A DNA stretch of 64,000 bases from an uncultured Alistipes sp. (GTDB lineage Bacteria; Bacteroidota; Bacteroidia; Bacteroidales; Rikenellaceae). The stretch lies in contig CALUNG010000005.1 of assembly GCA_944321955.1 (NCBI GenBank), positions 62,001 through 126,000 of the forward strand, read 5' to 3'. A model generated the notes under the pieces. It saw only the letters and a program-made list of their open reading frames with translations. It had not been told where the DNA came from and searched no databases. Shown here piece after piece: positions 50,414 to 59,278 of this stretch. A program made the translations under genes and the position numbers. Within the stretch, counting starts at the first letter, position 1. Each line of letters starts with the position of its first letter.

Positions 50414-51769
50414 TTATTCGGCATATCCGGGATTTTGCGGATATTTGTCATGACCGGCCAGGTCGCGTTCGTCCTGCGGTATGGGCCACAGCAGCAGGAA
50501 GTCGCGTCCGTTCCACATTTTGTAGAGGTCGGTGCGGCCCGTGCGCTTGATGTCGAACCAGCGGTGGCCTTCGGCATAGAACTCGCGGTTGTACTCGTCG
50601 AGCAGCATGTTCTGATACTCGCTTTCGGTCATCGATGTGGGCAGGGCCACGTTTTCATAGCGGGTCTTGAGGAACTCGTCGAGCGTAGCCAGACCGTCGA
50701 CATTGCCCTGCGCTTCGGCCTTGGTGAGGTACACGTCGGCCAGACGCAGTACCATGAGGGGCGATTCGCTGGGGGCGGGATTTGCGATGAACTGGTGCAT
50801 CGAGGTGTTGCCGTTGGGGAACTTTATCACGCGCAGCGGCTCTTCGTCGGAGAATGTAGCGGCGTGGCGGATGTCACCCTGACGGAATGCGTCGTCGTTG
50901 TAGAGCGACGAGAATGCATCGGCCGAGGGGGCATAGTTCCACGAACCGTCGGTATCGTTTACCGACTCGAAGAGGCGTTTGTAGCTTGTGGTTCGCTGGT
51001 TTGCCAGCGTGAGAATCGTTTCGGTGCTCTTGGTGCCCGAGATGAACATGTCGGCGAAATCCTCCGGGGTCTCGACGGGTTTGAGGGCGCTGTTGCCCAG
51101 AACCATGTCGGCATAGGTCACGGCATCGGAGTTGCGACCCTGCCAGAGGCATACCTTTGCCATCAGGGCGTAGCAGGCCTCCTTCGAGGGGTAGTACATC
51201 GAGTAGAACGAACCCAGATACGATTCGGCCTCGCCGAGGTCGGTTTCGATTTGCTTCCACACCTTTGCCTGTTCCGAGATGGGAATTACATCGGTCGTAG
51301 GCTCGAGGATTATGGGCACGTTACCGTAACGCGTCACCAGTTGGAAATAGATGTAGGCGCGGAAGAAGTATGCCGTACCCTTTGCCGTATTGACGGTTTC
51401 GGACTGGCTTGCGGCGTTGTTGGCGGCCTTGAGCAGCTCGTTTACCTGGTTGAGGCTCGTAAAAGCGGTCTGCCAGCGGCTTTTTGCCAGCGACGACGAG
51501 GCGGATTCGATATCGGCGTGCACGTCCGAGTAGGTGAAGCCGGGACCGTCTCCGAAGTTTTCTCCGAGGTAGTCGCCGTCGAACCAGAAGGCGTGTACGA
51601 GGTTCTCCATCTGATAGAGAACGCCGTTTGTCAGTTTGCCGAGATCATCGTCGGTGAGTGATTCGGCCGGGATAGCGTGTTTGGGCTTGACGTCGTCGAG
51701 CATGCCCGAGCAACCCGAGGCGGCCGTCATTGCGGCCAGAGCCATTACTGTATAAATTATGCGTTTCAT
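50414..51769 (-). CDS. SusD/RagB-like surface lipoprotein, 451 aa
   Basis: The lipobox is ASGC with Cys20, then SGMLDDVKPKHAIPAESLT, a normal SusD opening. AYFFRAYIYFQLVTRYGNVPII and EACYALMAKVCLWQGRNSDAVTYADMVL are its TPR-like helices; PLMVLRLADVYLTKAEAQG is the C-terminal SusD signature and DEYNREFYAEGHRWFDIKRTG the usual end. It follows its SusC partner by 27 bases. It would capture the ligand at the cell surface; by context that may be a glycerophosphodiester-containing molecule, which is inference. Confidence 0.93.
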   Translation of the reverse strand: MKRIIYTVMALAAMTAASGCSGMLDDVKPKHAIPAESLTDDDLGKLTNGVLYQMENLVHAFWFDGDYLGENFGDGPGFTYSDVHADIESASSSLAKSRWQTAFTSLNQVNELLKAANNAASQSETVNTAKGTAYFFRAYIYFQLVTRYGNVPIILEPTTDVIPISEQAKVWKQIETDLGEAESYLGSFYSMYYPSKEACYALMAKVCLWQGRNSDAVTYADMVLGNSALKPVETPEDFADMFISGTKSTETILTLANQRTTSYKRLFESVNDTDGSWNYAPSADAFSSLYNDDAFRQGDIRHAATFSDEEPLRVIKFPNGNTSMHQFIANPAPSESPLMVLRLADVYLTKAEAQGNVDGLATLDEFLKTRYENVALPTSMTESEYQNMLLDEYNREFYAEGHRWFDIKRTGRTDLYKMWNGRDFLLLWPIPQDERDLAGHDKYPQNPGYAE

Positions 51770-51796
51770 ATTTCGATCGGTAGTAGGTCTTCTGTT

Positions 51797-54700
51797 TTAG
51801 AATTTGAACTGTGCGCCGAAAAGGTACGAGCGCATGGTGGGCGAGTAGCCGAAGTCGGTACCGTAACCGGCCGAAGCGGGGCCGCTGGACATCGACACTT
51901 CGGGGTCATAGCCGTCGTATTTGGTGAACGTGAGGGCGTTGTCGACGGTGAAGTAGACCTTTATTCCGCGCATGCGGATCTTCTGCATCCACTTCTGGGG
52001 CAGGTTGTATGCGAGGGTTATGGTCTTGATCTTGAAGTACGAAGCGTCCTCGAGGTAGCGCGACGAAGTGAGCAGGTTGTAGTCCACGTCGTAACCGGTG
52101 TGAGCGCCGGCGATGAGGGGACGCGGAACGGTGTTCGACGTACCTTCACCGCGCCAGTAGTTGAGGGCGGCGTCACGGCTGACGTTGAAGTACTGGGTGA
52201 CGGTACCTTCGCTGTCGGGGACCGACACGGCACCCGACGAGAGGCCGAGGCTCTCGGTACCCTCCTGACCGCAACCCTTCCATGCGGCGAAGATCTTGCC
52301 GCCTATGGAGTACTGGCAGAAGATAGTCAGTTCGAGGCCTTTCCAGGTCATCGACGAGTTGATACCGCCGAATACGTCGGGGGTAGCCTTGCCGCAGATT
52401 ACGCGGTCGTTGTCGTCGATATCGCCGTCGCCGTTCTTGTCGTAGTACTTGACGTCACCGGCACGTACGCCTTTTTCGTAGAGGGCTGCGGGGACATCCT
52501 CGTCACGCTGGTAGATGCCGTCCATTCGGAGCATGTACCATGTGCTGACGGGCTGGCCGATGATGAGGGCGTGCTTGTTGCCGCCGTAGAGGGCAGCCTG
52601 GCTCACCACGATGATGTCGGTATTGTCGAGCAGTTTGACCAGTTTGTTCTTGTTGTATGAGATGTTTGCGTTGAGGTCCCACTTGAAGGCGCGGTCGATG
52701 ACGCGTCCGCCGATCGAGAACTCGACGCCGTAGTTGTCCATCGAGCCGATGTTGGAGGCGATCGACGTGTAACCGGTGGTCGAGACGACCGGTTTGTTGT
52801 AGAGCAGGTCGTCGGTACGCGAGTAGAATGCGTCGAGGGTGGCGTTCATGCGTCCGTTGAACATCTCGAGGTCGAGGCCGACGTTGTATTTGGTCGACTT
52901 CTCCCACTTGAGGTTCTGCGCCGACTGCGAGATCTGCAGACCCGACGATCCGTTGTACGAAGCGCCGGCCGAGACGAGCGACATTGCGGCCCAGTTGCTG
53001 ATACCGTTCATGCTGCCGGTCTGTCCGGCACTGAGGCGGAGTTTGAGTTCGTTGAGCACGTCGGTCTTGGGCATGAACTTTTCGTTCGAGATGATCCAGG
53101 CCACCGAGGCGGCGGGGAAGAAACCGAACCGGTTGTTCTTGGGGAATCGCGACGAACCGTCGGCACGGAACGAGAAGTTGACGATGTAGCGGTTGTCCCA
53201 GTTGAGCGCGCCGCGGAAGAAGTACGACTCGAGGGCGTATGCGTTGTAACCGATCGAGCCGGCATAGATTTCGCTACCCGAGGTTATGAGGTCGAAGCTC
53301 GACGAGGGGAATGCGCCGTTTGCGTAGTTGTCGCTGGCGGCACCGAATGTCTCATACTCGTACTTTTCGAACGAGTGGCCGGCCATTACCGAGTAGAGCA
53401 GCAGGCCTGCCGAGTTGTTGTACGACAAGACGTTGTCGATGACATAGCGGAACGAGTTGTCCTTCTGTTCGGAGAGGGCGTGCCAGCCATCCTTGTAACC
53501 GCGGTCGGTGTGGTTTTCGGTCAGTTTCTTGATGGTCTTGTCGTAGATGCTGTAACCGCTGATCGAGGGGGTCCACTTGAGGCCCTTGACGGGGGTTACG
53601 TCGAAGCTGATTGTACCCTGCAGCTGATACTTGTTGATGTAGTAGTCCTCCTCGTTGATCATCATCACGGGGTTGTGGCGGGTGATTCCGTCGGTACTCA
53701 TCACGCGGTACGAGCCGTCCTCGTTGTAGGGGGTGTACCATGGCTGCTCCTCACGAGCCGCGCGCAGTACCTTGAGCGAACCGTCGGTCTCCTCGACCAT
53801 GTCGTAACGGGCGTATGCACCCGAGAGGTTAAGGTTGAGTTTCAGCCATTTGGCTATTTCGTGGCTGAACTTTGCACGGCCGGTGTACTTCTTGAACTCG
53901 GTCGTGTTGAGGTAACCCTGCTGCTGCTCGACGCCGGTCGAAACGTAGAAGAGGGTCTTGTCCGTACCGCCCGAGATGCTTGCCGTTGCTCCGCCGCGCA
54001 GTGCCAGCTTGCGCGAGATTGCGCCTACCCAGTCGTAATCGGCGGGGTTGGCCGGTATGTAGAGCTCCTTGATCTGGTTCATCTGGGTGTTGTAGTTGTC
54101 GATGGCGGTCTGCATTACGTTGATGTACTGCTGGGTGTTTGCCATCGGGATGTCGTGGGCAACCTGGGCGGCGCCGTAGTAACCTTCGATGTCGACGGTG
54201 GTCTTGCCCTTGCTTCCGGACTTGGTGGTGATGATGATGACGCCCGAGTTTGCACGCGAACCGTAGATCGCCGTAGCCGAGGCATCCTTCAGCACCTCCA
54301 TGCTTTCGATATCGGCGGCGTTGATGTTGGGGTACGACTCGGCGGGGATACCGTCGACCACGTAGAGAGGCGTCGAGTTACCGGAGATCGAGCTTACGCC
54401 TCGCACGATGACGTTTGGCGTTGCTCCCGGGATACCCGAGGCGTTCGATACGCTCACACCGGTGACACGTCCCTGCAGGGCCTTCATCGGGTCGATTTCG
54501 GCACCGCGGTCCACGTTGTCCATCTTGACCGTAGCGATCGACGAGCTGACGAGTTTCTTGGACTCGACGCCGTAACCGACCACAACCACGGCATCGATAT
54601 CCTCGGCGCCGGGTTTGAGCGTGACGTTGATTTTGGTGCGGTTGTTCACCACGGTCTCAAGTGACTCGTAACCCAGAAACGAGAAGTCGAGCACGCCGTT

Positions 54701-55183
54701 CTGGGCGATGTCGATCGAGTAGTTTCCGTCGACGTCCGTGGTGGTGCCGTTGGTGCTGTTCTCCTTGTCCACGACCGTCGCTCCGATGACGGGCATGCCC
54801 TTGTCGTCGATGACCTTTCCGGTCACCCTGATGATCTTGGGTTGTGCCGTCTGCTCTTCGCGGGCCTTGGTGATCAGGATGCTCTTGCCCTTGACGGAGA
54901 ACGTAACGTCCTGACCGGCAAGGATCTGTTTGAGCACGTTGTCGATCTCTTCGTTGTCGGCCGAAACGGAGATGGTCCGTTTCATGTCGATGTCGTTGGA
55001 TTTGACGGCTACCGAGTAACCGTACTTCTGTTGCAGTTCCATGATTGCCGTCTCGACTGTGGCGTTGTCGAGTTTGAGGGTCAGTTTCTGCGTCTGGGCC
55101 GCCGACGGCAGCGCCATGACCGCCATTACCGACAGCAACAATACGAATTTTGCCGACAGAATGGTTTGTAGAAGTCTTTTCAT
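51797..55183 (-). CDS. SusC-like TonB-dependent receptor with STN domain, 1128 aa
   Basis: After a signal peptide (ending SAAQ) comes an STN domain (~35-110: NATVETAIMELQQKYGYSVA; VDNVLKQILAGQDVTFSVKG-like segment), which contacts a FecR anti-sigma factor. Then a carboxypeptidase-D-like domain (IRVTGKVIDDKGMPVIGATV), a TonB-box region (DAVVVVGYGVESKKLVSSS), the plug (GRVTGVSVSNASGIPG; IVRGVSSISGNSTPLYVVDG; ATAIYGSRANSGVIIITTK) and a barrel ending FGAQFKF. It starts 74 bases after the FecR gene. Complete and intact, unlike the other SusC in the window. Confidence 0.95.
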   Translation of the reverse strand: MKRLLQTILSAKFVLLLSVMAVMALPSAAQTQKLTLKLDNATVETAIMELQQKYGYSVAVKSNDIDMKRTISVSADNEEIDNVLKQILAGQDVTFSVKGKSILITKAREEQTAQPKIIRVTGKVIDDKGMPVIGATVVDKENSTNGTTTDVDGNYSIDIAQNGVLDFSFLGYESLETVVNNRTKINVTLKPGAEDIDAVVVVGYGVESKKLVSSSIATVKMDNVDRGAEIDPMKALQGRVTGVSVSNASGIPGATPNVIVRGVSSISGNSTPLYVVDGIPAESYPNINAADIESMEVLKDASATAIYGSRANSGVIIITTKSGSKGKTTVDIEGYYGAAQVAHDIPMANTQQYINVMQTAIDNYNTQMNQIKELYIPANPADYDWVGAISRKLALRGGATASISGGTDKTLFYVSTGVEQQQGYLNTTEFKKYTGRAKFSHEIAKWLKLNLNLSGAYARYDMVEETDGSLKVLRAAREEQPWYTPYNEDGSYRVMSTDGITRHNPVMMINEEDYYINKYQLQGTISFDVTPVKGLKWTPSISGYSIYDKTIKKLTENHTDRGYKDGWHALSEQKDNSFRYVIDNVLSYNNSAGLLLYSVMAGHSFEKYEYETFGAASDNYANGAFPSSSFDLITSGSEIYAGSIGYNAYALESYFFRGALNWDNRYIVNFSFRADGSSRFPKNNRFGFFPAASVAWIISNEKFMPKTDVLNELKLRLSAGQTGSMNGISNWAAMSLVSAGASYNGSSGLQISQSAQNLKWEKSTKYNVGLDLEMFNGRMNATLDAFYSRTDDLLYNKPVVSTTGYTSIASNIGSMDNYGVEFSIGGRVIDRAFKWDLNANISYNKNKLVKLLDNTDIIVVSQAALYGGNKHALIIGQPVSTWYMLRMDGIYQRDEDVPAALYEKGVRAGDVKYYDKNGDGDIDDNDRVICGKATPDVFGGINSSMTWKGLELTIFCQYSIGGKIFAAWKGCGQEGTESLGLSSGAVSVPDSEGTVTQYFNVSRDAALNYWRGEGTSNTVPRPLIAGAHTGYDVDYNLLTSSRYLEDASYFKIKTITLAYNLPQKWMQKIRMRGIKVYFTVDNALTFTKYDGYDPEVSMSSGPASAGYGTDFGYSPTMRSYLFGAQFKF

Positions 55184-55257
55184 CTTGTCATTTTGGTTTT
55201 TGTTTGTAAGGTCTGTTTGTTTATCTGTTGTCTCTCATTAACCGTTGAGATCTCCTT

Positions 55258-56286
55258 TCAGTGTTTTCGGGTTATGAATATCACTTCGCCGCGGCGGCTG
55301 ATGTCGAGGTCGCCCTGGGCGTTGAGTGTCTGCAGAATCTGTTCGAGGCTCTCGTCGTTGATGAACGAGGCGTAGTATCGTTCGTTTGCGACGCTCTCGT
55401 CCTCGATCAGTATCTTGGCGTTGAAGTGCCGGGCCAGTGAGGTGGCTATGTCGCGGAACCGCTGGTTGACGAACATGAATCCGCCGCCGTCGACAAGCGG
55501 ACGGTAGTAGTTGGGTATGAAGTTGTGGCGCGAGACCATTCCCGTGAGTTTGTCGTACTTGGCTATTTCGCCGGGTTTGAGCATGATGTTTCCGCCGTTG
55601 CCTTCCCTGTTGACTCCGATCTTCACCGAACCTTCGACAAGTGCCACTTCGCACTCCGAGTCCTCGACATAGGAGCAGATGTTGAACTGTGTACCGAGTA
55701 CCGTCACGTCGATTTCGCCTGCCGATATCACGAACGGGGCCGATTCGTCGCGTGAGATGTTGGCGTATGCTTCGCCCTGCAGGAATACATGCCGGCTTTC
55801 ACCGTCGAACTTTTCGGGATAGACCAGACGGCTGTATGAGTTGAGGCATATTGTCGAGTTGTCGGGCAGCACCACGGTGCGTGTTTCGCCGCCGGCGGTG
55901 TATACTTCGACCCATTCGGTGGGGGCTGATATCTGCGTTAGCATGTAGACCAGGGCTGCGGCGAGCGGAAGAGCCGCCAAGGCGGCCACGCGCTGTGTCC
56001 AGCGGGCCATGTTGCGCACTCCGTGCATGATGCTGCGGCCATAGTTGCGGCTGTTGGCATGCCGTGCGGAGGTGTCGAGTCCCGTTCGGCTGCGGAATAG
56101 GCCGAAAGCCCTGTCGGCGGCGGCGTCATCCGTTACCCGGGTGTCGTCGAGCAGTTCGCGGAGCATGGCGTCGGCATCGGGATTGTTCTCGTTTTCGAGC
56201 AGCCATTGCTCGAACTCTGCCGTATCGGTCGTGTCGTCCGTATAGTAGCTCTTCAGGGACGGTCGGTCGTAAACTTTGGTGGGCAT
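55258..56286 (-). CDS. FecR-like anti-sigma factor, 342 aa
   Basis: Start placed at complement 56286 (MPTKVYDRPSLK); in-frame ATGs further up (56313, 56460) would add a Pro/Arg-rich N-terminus and are less likely. The cytoplasmic N-terminus (~1-90) should bind the sigma factor. A membrane helix lies at ~93-112 (VAALAALPLAAALVYML). The FecR domain follows (WVEVYTAGGETRTVVLPDNS; SRHVFLQGEAYANISRD; FVISAGEIDVTVLGTQFNI) and then a DUF4974-type C-terminal domain (FVNQRFRDIATSLARHFNAK). It couples the STN-bearing SusC to the ECF sigma factor encoded upstream. Confidence 0.92.
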   Translation of the reverse strand: MPTKVYDRPSLKSYYTDDTTDTAEFEQWLLENENNPDADAMLRELLDDTRVTDDAAADRAFGLFRSRTGLDTSARHANSRNYGRSIMHGVRNMARWTQRVAALAALPLAAALVYMLTQISAPTEWVEVYTAGGETRTVVLPDNSTICLNSYSRLVYPEKFDGESRHVFLQGEAYANISRDESAPFVISAGEIDVTVLGTQFNICSYVEDSECEVALVEGSVKIGVNREGNGGNIMLKPGEIAKYDKLTGMVSRHNFIPNYYRPLVDGGGFMFVNQRFRDIATSLARHFNAKILIEDESVANERYYASFINDESLEQILQTLNAQGDLDISRRGEVIFITRKH

Positions 56287-56464
56287 TGTCGTTTCTGTTT
56301 GTCTGTTCCGCATAAAGAACACCAGCAGCAATGCAAATACCCAATCGGGCACGGGGATTTTTTTGTCCGCACGCATTTTTTTCGGGTGCCGCGCCCTTTG
56401 CCGTCTGTGGCGGGGCGGGCTGATGTGCGTGCTGTTTGGGAGCGGGGGCGGATTCCGCACTTTC

Positions 56465-56473
56465 GGGGGGGGG
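56465..56473. repeat. G9 homopolymer between sigma and FecR genes
   Basis: Nine G on the plus strand (C on the transcribed strand) lie 21 bases downstream of the sigma-factor stop codon and about 180 bases before the FecR start. Confidence 0.8.
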
Positions 56474-56493
56474 CGTGCGACGGACGGCGGCGC

Positions 56494-57054
56494 TCAGAGT
56501 CTGCCGCTGTCGAGATACTCGTGCATGTGTTTGAGGGCCAGTTCCATGTGGCGGTCGACGGTGCGTACCGAAAGCCCGAGAGTGTCGGCTATCCAAGTGT
56601 TTGACATGTGTTTGGAGCGGCTCATGATGAATACTTCGCGGCGGCGCTGCGGCATGCTGTCGATGGCGGCACGGATGCGGGCTTCGAGTTCGTGCATCGA
56701 ATAGGATATCTCGACGTTGTTTTCGGACTGACCGTTGTCGTCGATCGTATCCGTAAGCCGCACCATGTTGTACTTTGCCCTGAAGTGGTTGAGCACCTCG
56801 CGCTTCGAGAGTACGAAGAGGAAGTTCCGCATCGAGAGCTCCTCGTTGAGACGGTCGCGGTGCAACCATACCTTCATGAAGACATTCTGCACGATGTCCT
56901 CGGCCGTGTGGCTGTTCTTGACCAGTCCGCGGACGAACGCGAAGAATGTGGGATAGTATCTCCGGAAGAGTATCCCGTAATCTTCTATATTTCCACTTCT
57001 TAGTCCGGCAATCAACTCTTTTTCGGAGGTGCCGGTGTTTTCAGGTTTGAGCAT
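56494..57054 (-). CDS. ECF RNA polymerase sigma factor, 186 aa
   Basis: An ECF sigma factor of the Bacteroidota SusCD-FecR type. Region 2 spans ~20-85 (YGILFRRYYPTFFAFVRGLV; AEDIVQNVFMKVWLHRDRL) and region 4 ~125-180 (IDSMPQRRREVFIMSRSKHM; IADTLGLSVRTVDRHMELAL). The start at complement 57054 (MLKPENTG) is preferred; the in-frame extension crosses the -7 box. Its transcript probably begins only a few bases earlier. It should be held by the FecR protein and released when the STN-type SusC binds ligand. Confidence 0.92.
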   Translation of the reverse strand: MLKPENTGTSEKELIAGLRSGNIEDYGILFRRYYPTFFAFVRGLVKNSHTAEDIVQNVFMKVWLHRDRLNEELSMRNFLFVLSKREVLNHFRAKYNMVRLTDTIDDNGQSENNVEISYSMHELEARIRAAIDSMPQRRREVFIMSRSKHMSNTWIADTLGLSVRTVDRHMELALKHMHEYLDSGRL

Positions 57055-57061
57055 GACGACA

Positions 57062-57069
57062 CAAATATA
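57062..57069 (-). promoter_or_regulatory. -7 box of the ECF sigma factor gene
   Basis: TATATTTG on the minus strand is a perfect TAnnTTTG, seven bases before the ATG at 57054. The mRNA would be nearly leaderless. A T-rich stretch, but no exact TTTG, lies at the -33 distance. Confidence 0.5.
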
Positions 57070-57297
57070 CTTTTTTCCCTGACCTAAAAAACGCGTTATG
57101 ATGTTTTGTAGCAGAGATTTCAACTTTTTTTAACAAAGTTGATTTTCGATTGGGTAATTGTTGTTTCTGATGTGTTCTATATATAATATACCATGCATAA
57201 AATGTTGTATTTTGGAACTTTTGTGCTCTCTGCAACGATTGTTGATAATTTTGAAACAATTTGTCTGCGGCGGTTGTTCTTTACGGATAAAAAATAG

Positions 57298-57305
57298 TAC
57301 CTTTG
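57298..57305 (+). promoter_or_regulatory. -7 box of the purine operon
   Basis: TACCTTTG is a perfect TAnnTTTG; GTTG lies 21 bases upstream as a three-of-four -33 match. It would give a leader of about 390 bases before purE. Confidence 0.55.
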
Positions 57306-57337
57306 TGTGCGGATTCGGGGGAAGCCCGGTTTCGGAG

Positions 57338-57433
57338 GAGGAGGGGAAAGTAATGAACCCGATTCCGTAGGGAGAGGGGAAGTGAAGGACCCGATTCCGC
57401 AGGGAGAGGGGGAGTGAAGAACCCGATCCCGTA
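57338..57433 (+). repeat. 32-bp tandem repeat in the purE leader
   Basis: Three consecutive 32-base units (57338-57369, 57370-57401, 57402-57433) share the core GAACCCGATTCCGTA with small changes, followed by the first bases of a fourth. Each unit is purine-rich in its first half. Confidence 0.8.
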
Positions 57434-57703
57434 AGGAGAGGAAAAGGTTAATCTGAATCTTAATATTTATAATATGTATTCCGTGTTGCCGGTTATATGC
57501 AGGATTGCTCATTTGCCATCCATGTCGATGCCGTATTCGGCGGGGGCTGATTTCGGTTCGGCGGTGTCGTGTGCGGGTGTGCGCAGGTCTCGCCGACAGC
57601 GTGTGCAAACGGATTGTGCAACAAACATATAGTATCGGAGCCGCTGTAACACATTGTGTTATGGCGGCTTCCGGTTTGAGGGAACGATATTGATTCTGAA
57701 GAT

Positions 57704-58171
57704 ATGAAAGTCGGTGTTATAATGGGATCGTCGAGTGACTGGGAGGTCATGTCGGCGGCAACGGAGATGCTCGAGAAGCTCGGCATACCTTACGAGAAGC
57801 GTGTGGTGAGTGCACACCGTACGCCGGGCCTGCTTGTGGAGTACGCCACGACGGCGCGCGAACGCGGGCTGGACGTAATCATCGCCGGAGCGGGCGGAGC
57901 CGCTCATCTGCCGGGCATGGTTGCCAGCATGACGCCGCTGCCGGTCATAGGCGTGCCGGTAAAGTCGCGTGCGCTGAACGGACTCGATTCGCTGCTGTCG
58001 ATCGTGCAGATGCCGGGCGGCGTGCCCGTTGCCACGGTGGCCATCAACGGTGCGAAGAACGCCGCGCTGATCGCCGCGTCGATCCTTGCGCTGCATGACG
58101 AGGGCGTACGCGAACGTCTCGACGATTTCCGTCGCCGTCAGACCGAAGAGGTACTCTCAATCGAGTTGTGA
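57704..58171 (+). CDS. purE: N5-carboxyaminoimidazole ribonucleotide mutase, 155 aa
   Basis: Class I PurE converts N5-CAIR, made by PurK, to CAIR. The signature is complete: [13 protein letters not shown] near the N-terminus, SAHRTP with the catalytic His, and [14 protein letters not shown], then [20 protein letters not shown] and [13 protein letters not shown]. First gene of the operon; its TGA overlaps the ATG of purK by one base, so the two are translationally coupled. Confidence 0.96.
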   Translation: MKVGVIMGSSSDWEVMSAATEMLEKLGIPYEKRVVSAHRTPGLLVEYATTARERGLDVIIAGAGGAAHLPGMVASMTPLPVIGVPVKSRALNGLDSLLSIVQMPGGVPVATVAINGAKNAALIAASILALHDEGVRERLDDFRRRQTEEVLSIEL

Positions 58172-59262
58172 TGCAGCGGACGATAGGCATAATCGGAGGG
58201 GGTCAGCTGGGGCTGATGATCGCCGAGCAGGCGCATCTGCTGGGAGCACGGTGCGTTGCACTCGATCCGTCGGCCGATGCTCCGGCCTTCAGGGTCTGCG
58301 ACGACCATATCGTAGCGGCCTTCGACGATGCGGCAGCCCTCGAGGAGCTGTGCCGCCGCAGCGATGTGGTGACATACGAATTCGAGAACGTTCCGGGCGA
58401 ACTGCTGGTCGATCTGGAGCGCCGTTACAACATAAAACAGGGCTTCCGCCCGCTGTTCGATTCGCAGGACCGCCTGCGCGAGAAGGATAATGCCCGCGCC
58501 AACGGACTGCGTACCGTGGAATACGCCGCGGCGGACGATGAGGCGTCGCTCGATGCGGCGGTAGCGAAGATCGGCTGCCCGTGCGTGGTGAAGACCCGCA
58601 CGCTGGGATACGACGGCCACGGACAGGTTGTCGTGCGCGGCGAGGCCGACATGGAGCGTGCGCGTGCGTTGTTGCCGGCGCCGCTGATCGTCGAGCAGTT
58701 CATGCCCTTCGACTACGAGGCGAGTGCCATCGTGGTTGCCGACGACGAACGCGAGATCTGCTTCCCGGTGGGCCGCAACATCCACAAGGACGGCATCCTC
58801 GACCTCTGCATCGTGCCCTGCGCCGACGGCGGCATGGCCGAACGCATCGCCGACGAGAGCCGCGCCTTCATGCGCCGCTGCGGATACCGCGGCATACTGG
58901 CCATCGAGTATTTCGTGCGCGGCGATGAAATCTACTTCAACGAGATGGCTCCGCGACCGCACAACAGCGGACACTATACCATCGAGGGGTGTACGACCAA
59001 CCAGTTCCGCGAGTTGTGCCGTTTTCTGCTGGGGATGCCGCTCGAGGAGCCGCGTCTGGTAGCGCCGACGGTCATGAAGAATATTCTGGGCTGCGACCTC
59101 GGGGCGGCCGAACGCATTGCGGAGCAGCGGTTGCCCGGTGTCTACGTGCACATCTACGGCAAGAGCGTCTGCAGGCCACTGCGCAAGATGGGACACATAA
59201 CGTTCGTGGGGATGACGCCCGAACGCTATTCGGCCGAATGGCCCGACAAGTTTGCAAGATAA
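58171..59262 (+). CDS. purK: 5-(carboxyamino)imidazole ribonucleotide synthase, 363 aa
   Basis: PurK makes N5-CAIR from AIR, bicarbonate and ATP. It is an ATP-grasp enzyme: the N-terminal GIIGGGQLGLMIAEQAHLLG, the central CPCVVKTRTLGYDGHGQVVV and the metal-binding IEYFVRGDEIYFNEMAPRPH followed by NSGHYTIEGC are all present. It ends KMGHITFVGMTPE. The ATG at 58171 is used; a GTG one codon earlier would add one residue. It overlaps purE by one base. Confidence 0.96.
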   Translation: MQRTIGIIGGGQLGLMIAEQAHLLGARCVALDPSADAPAFRVCDDHIVAAFDDAAALEELCRRSDVVTYEFENVPGELLVDLERRYNIKQGFRPLFDSQDRLREKDNARANGLRTVEYAAADDEASLDAAVAKIGCPCVVKTRTLGYDGHGQVVVRGEADMERARALLPAPLIVEQFMPFDYEASAIVVADDEREICFPVGRNIHKDGILDLCIVPCADGGMAERIADESRAFMRRCGYRGILAIEYFVRGDEIYFNEMAPRPHNSGHYTIEGCTTNQFRELCRFLLGMPLEEPRLVAPTVMKNILGCDLGAAERIAEQRLPGVYVHIYGKSVCRPLRKMGHITFVGMTPERYSAEWPDKFAR

Positions 59263-59278
59263 GCGAAATGAACATAAT

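Larger units (their letters stand above)
57055..57703. other. Divergent promoter region and purE leader
   Basis: About 650 bases between the sigma-factor gene and purE. It has a -7 box in each direction (57062-57069 minus, 57298-57305 plus) and a 32-bp tandem repeat. No gene with a credible start was seen, and no known riboswitch pattern was recognised. Confidence 0.6.

Noticed and set aside
57338-57433. 32-bp repeats as a possible CRISPR array
   Set aside because: The units are directly adjacent with no spacers between them and no cas genes are nearby.
57306-57703. Purine riboswitch in the purE leader
   Set aside because: I looked for the conserved junction and loop patterns of purine-sensing RNAs and did not find them; a covariance-model search would decide.
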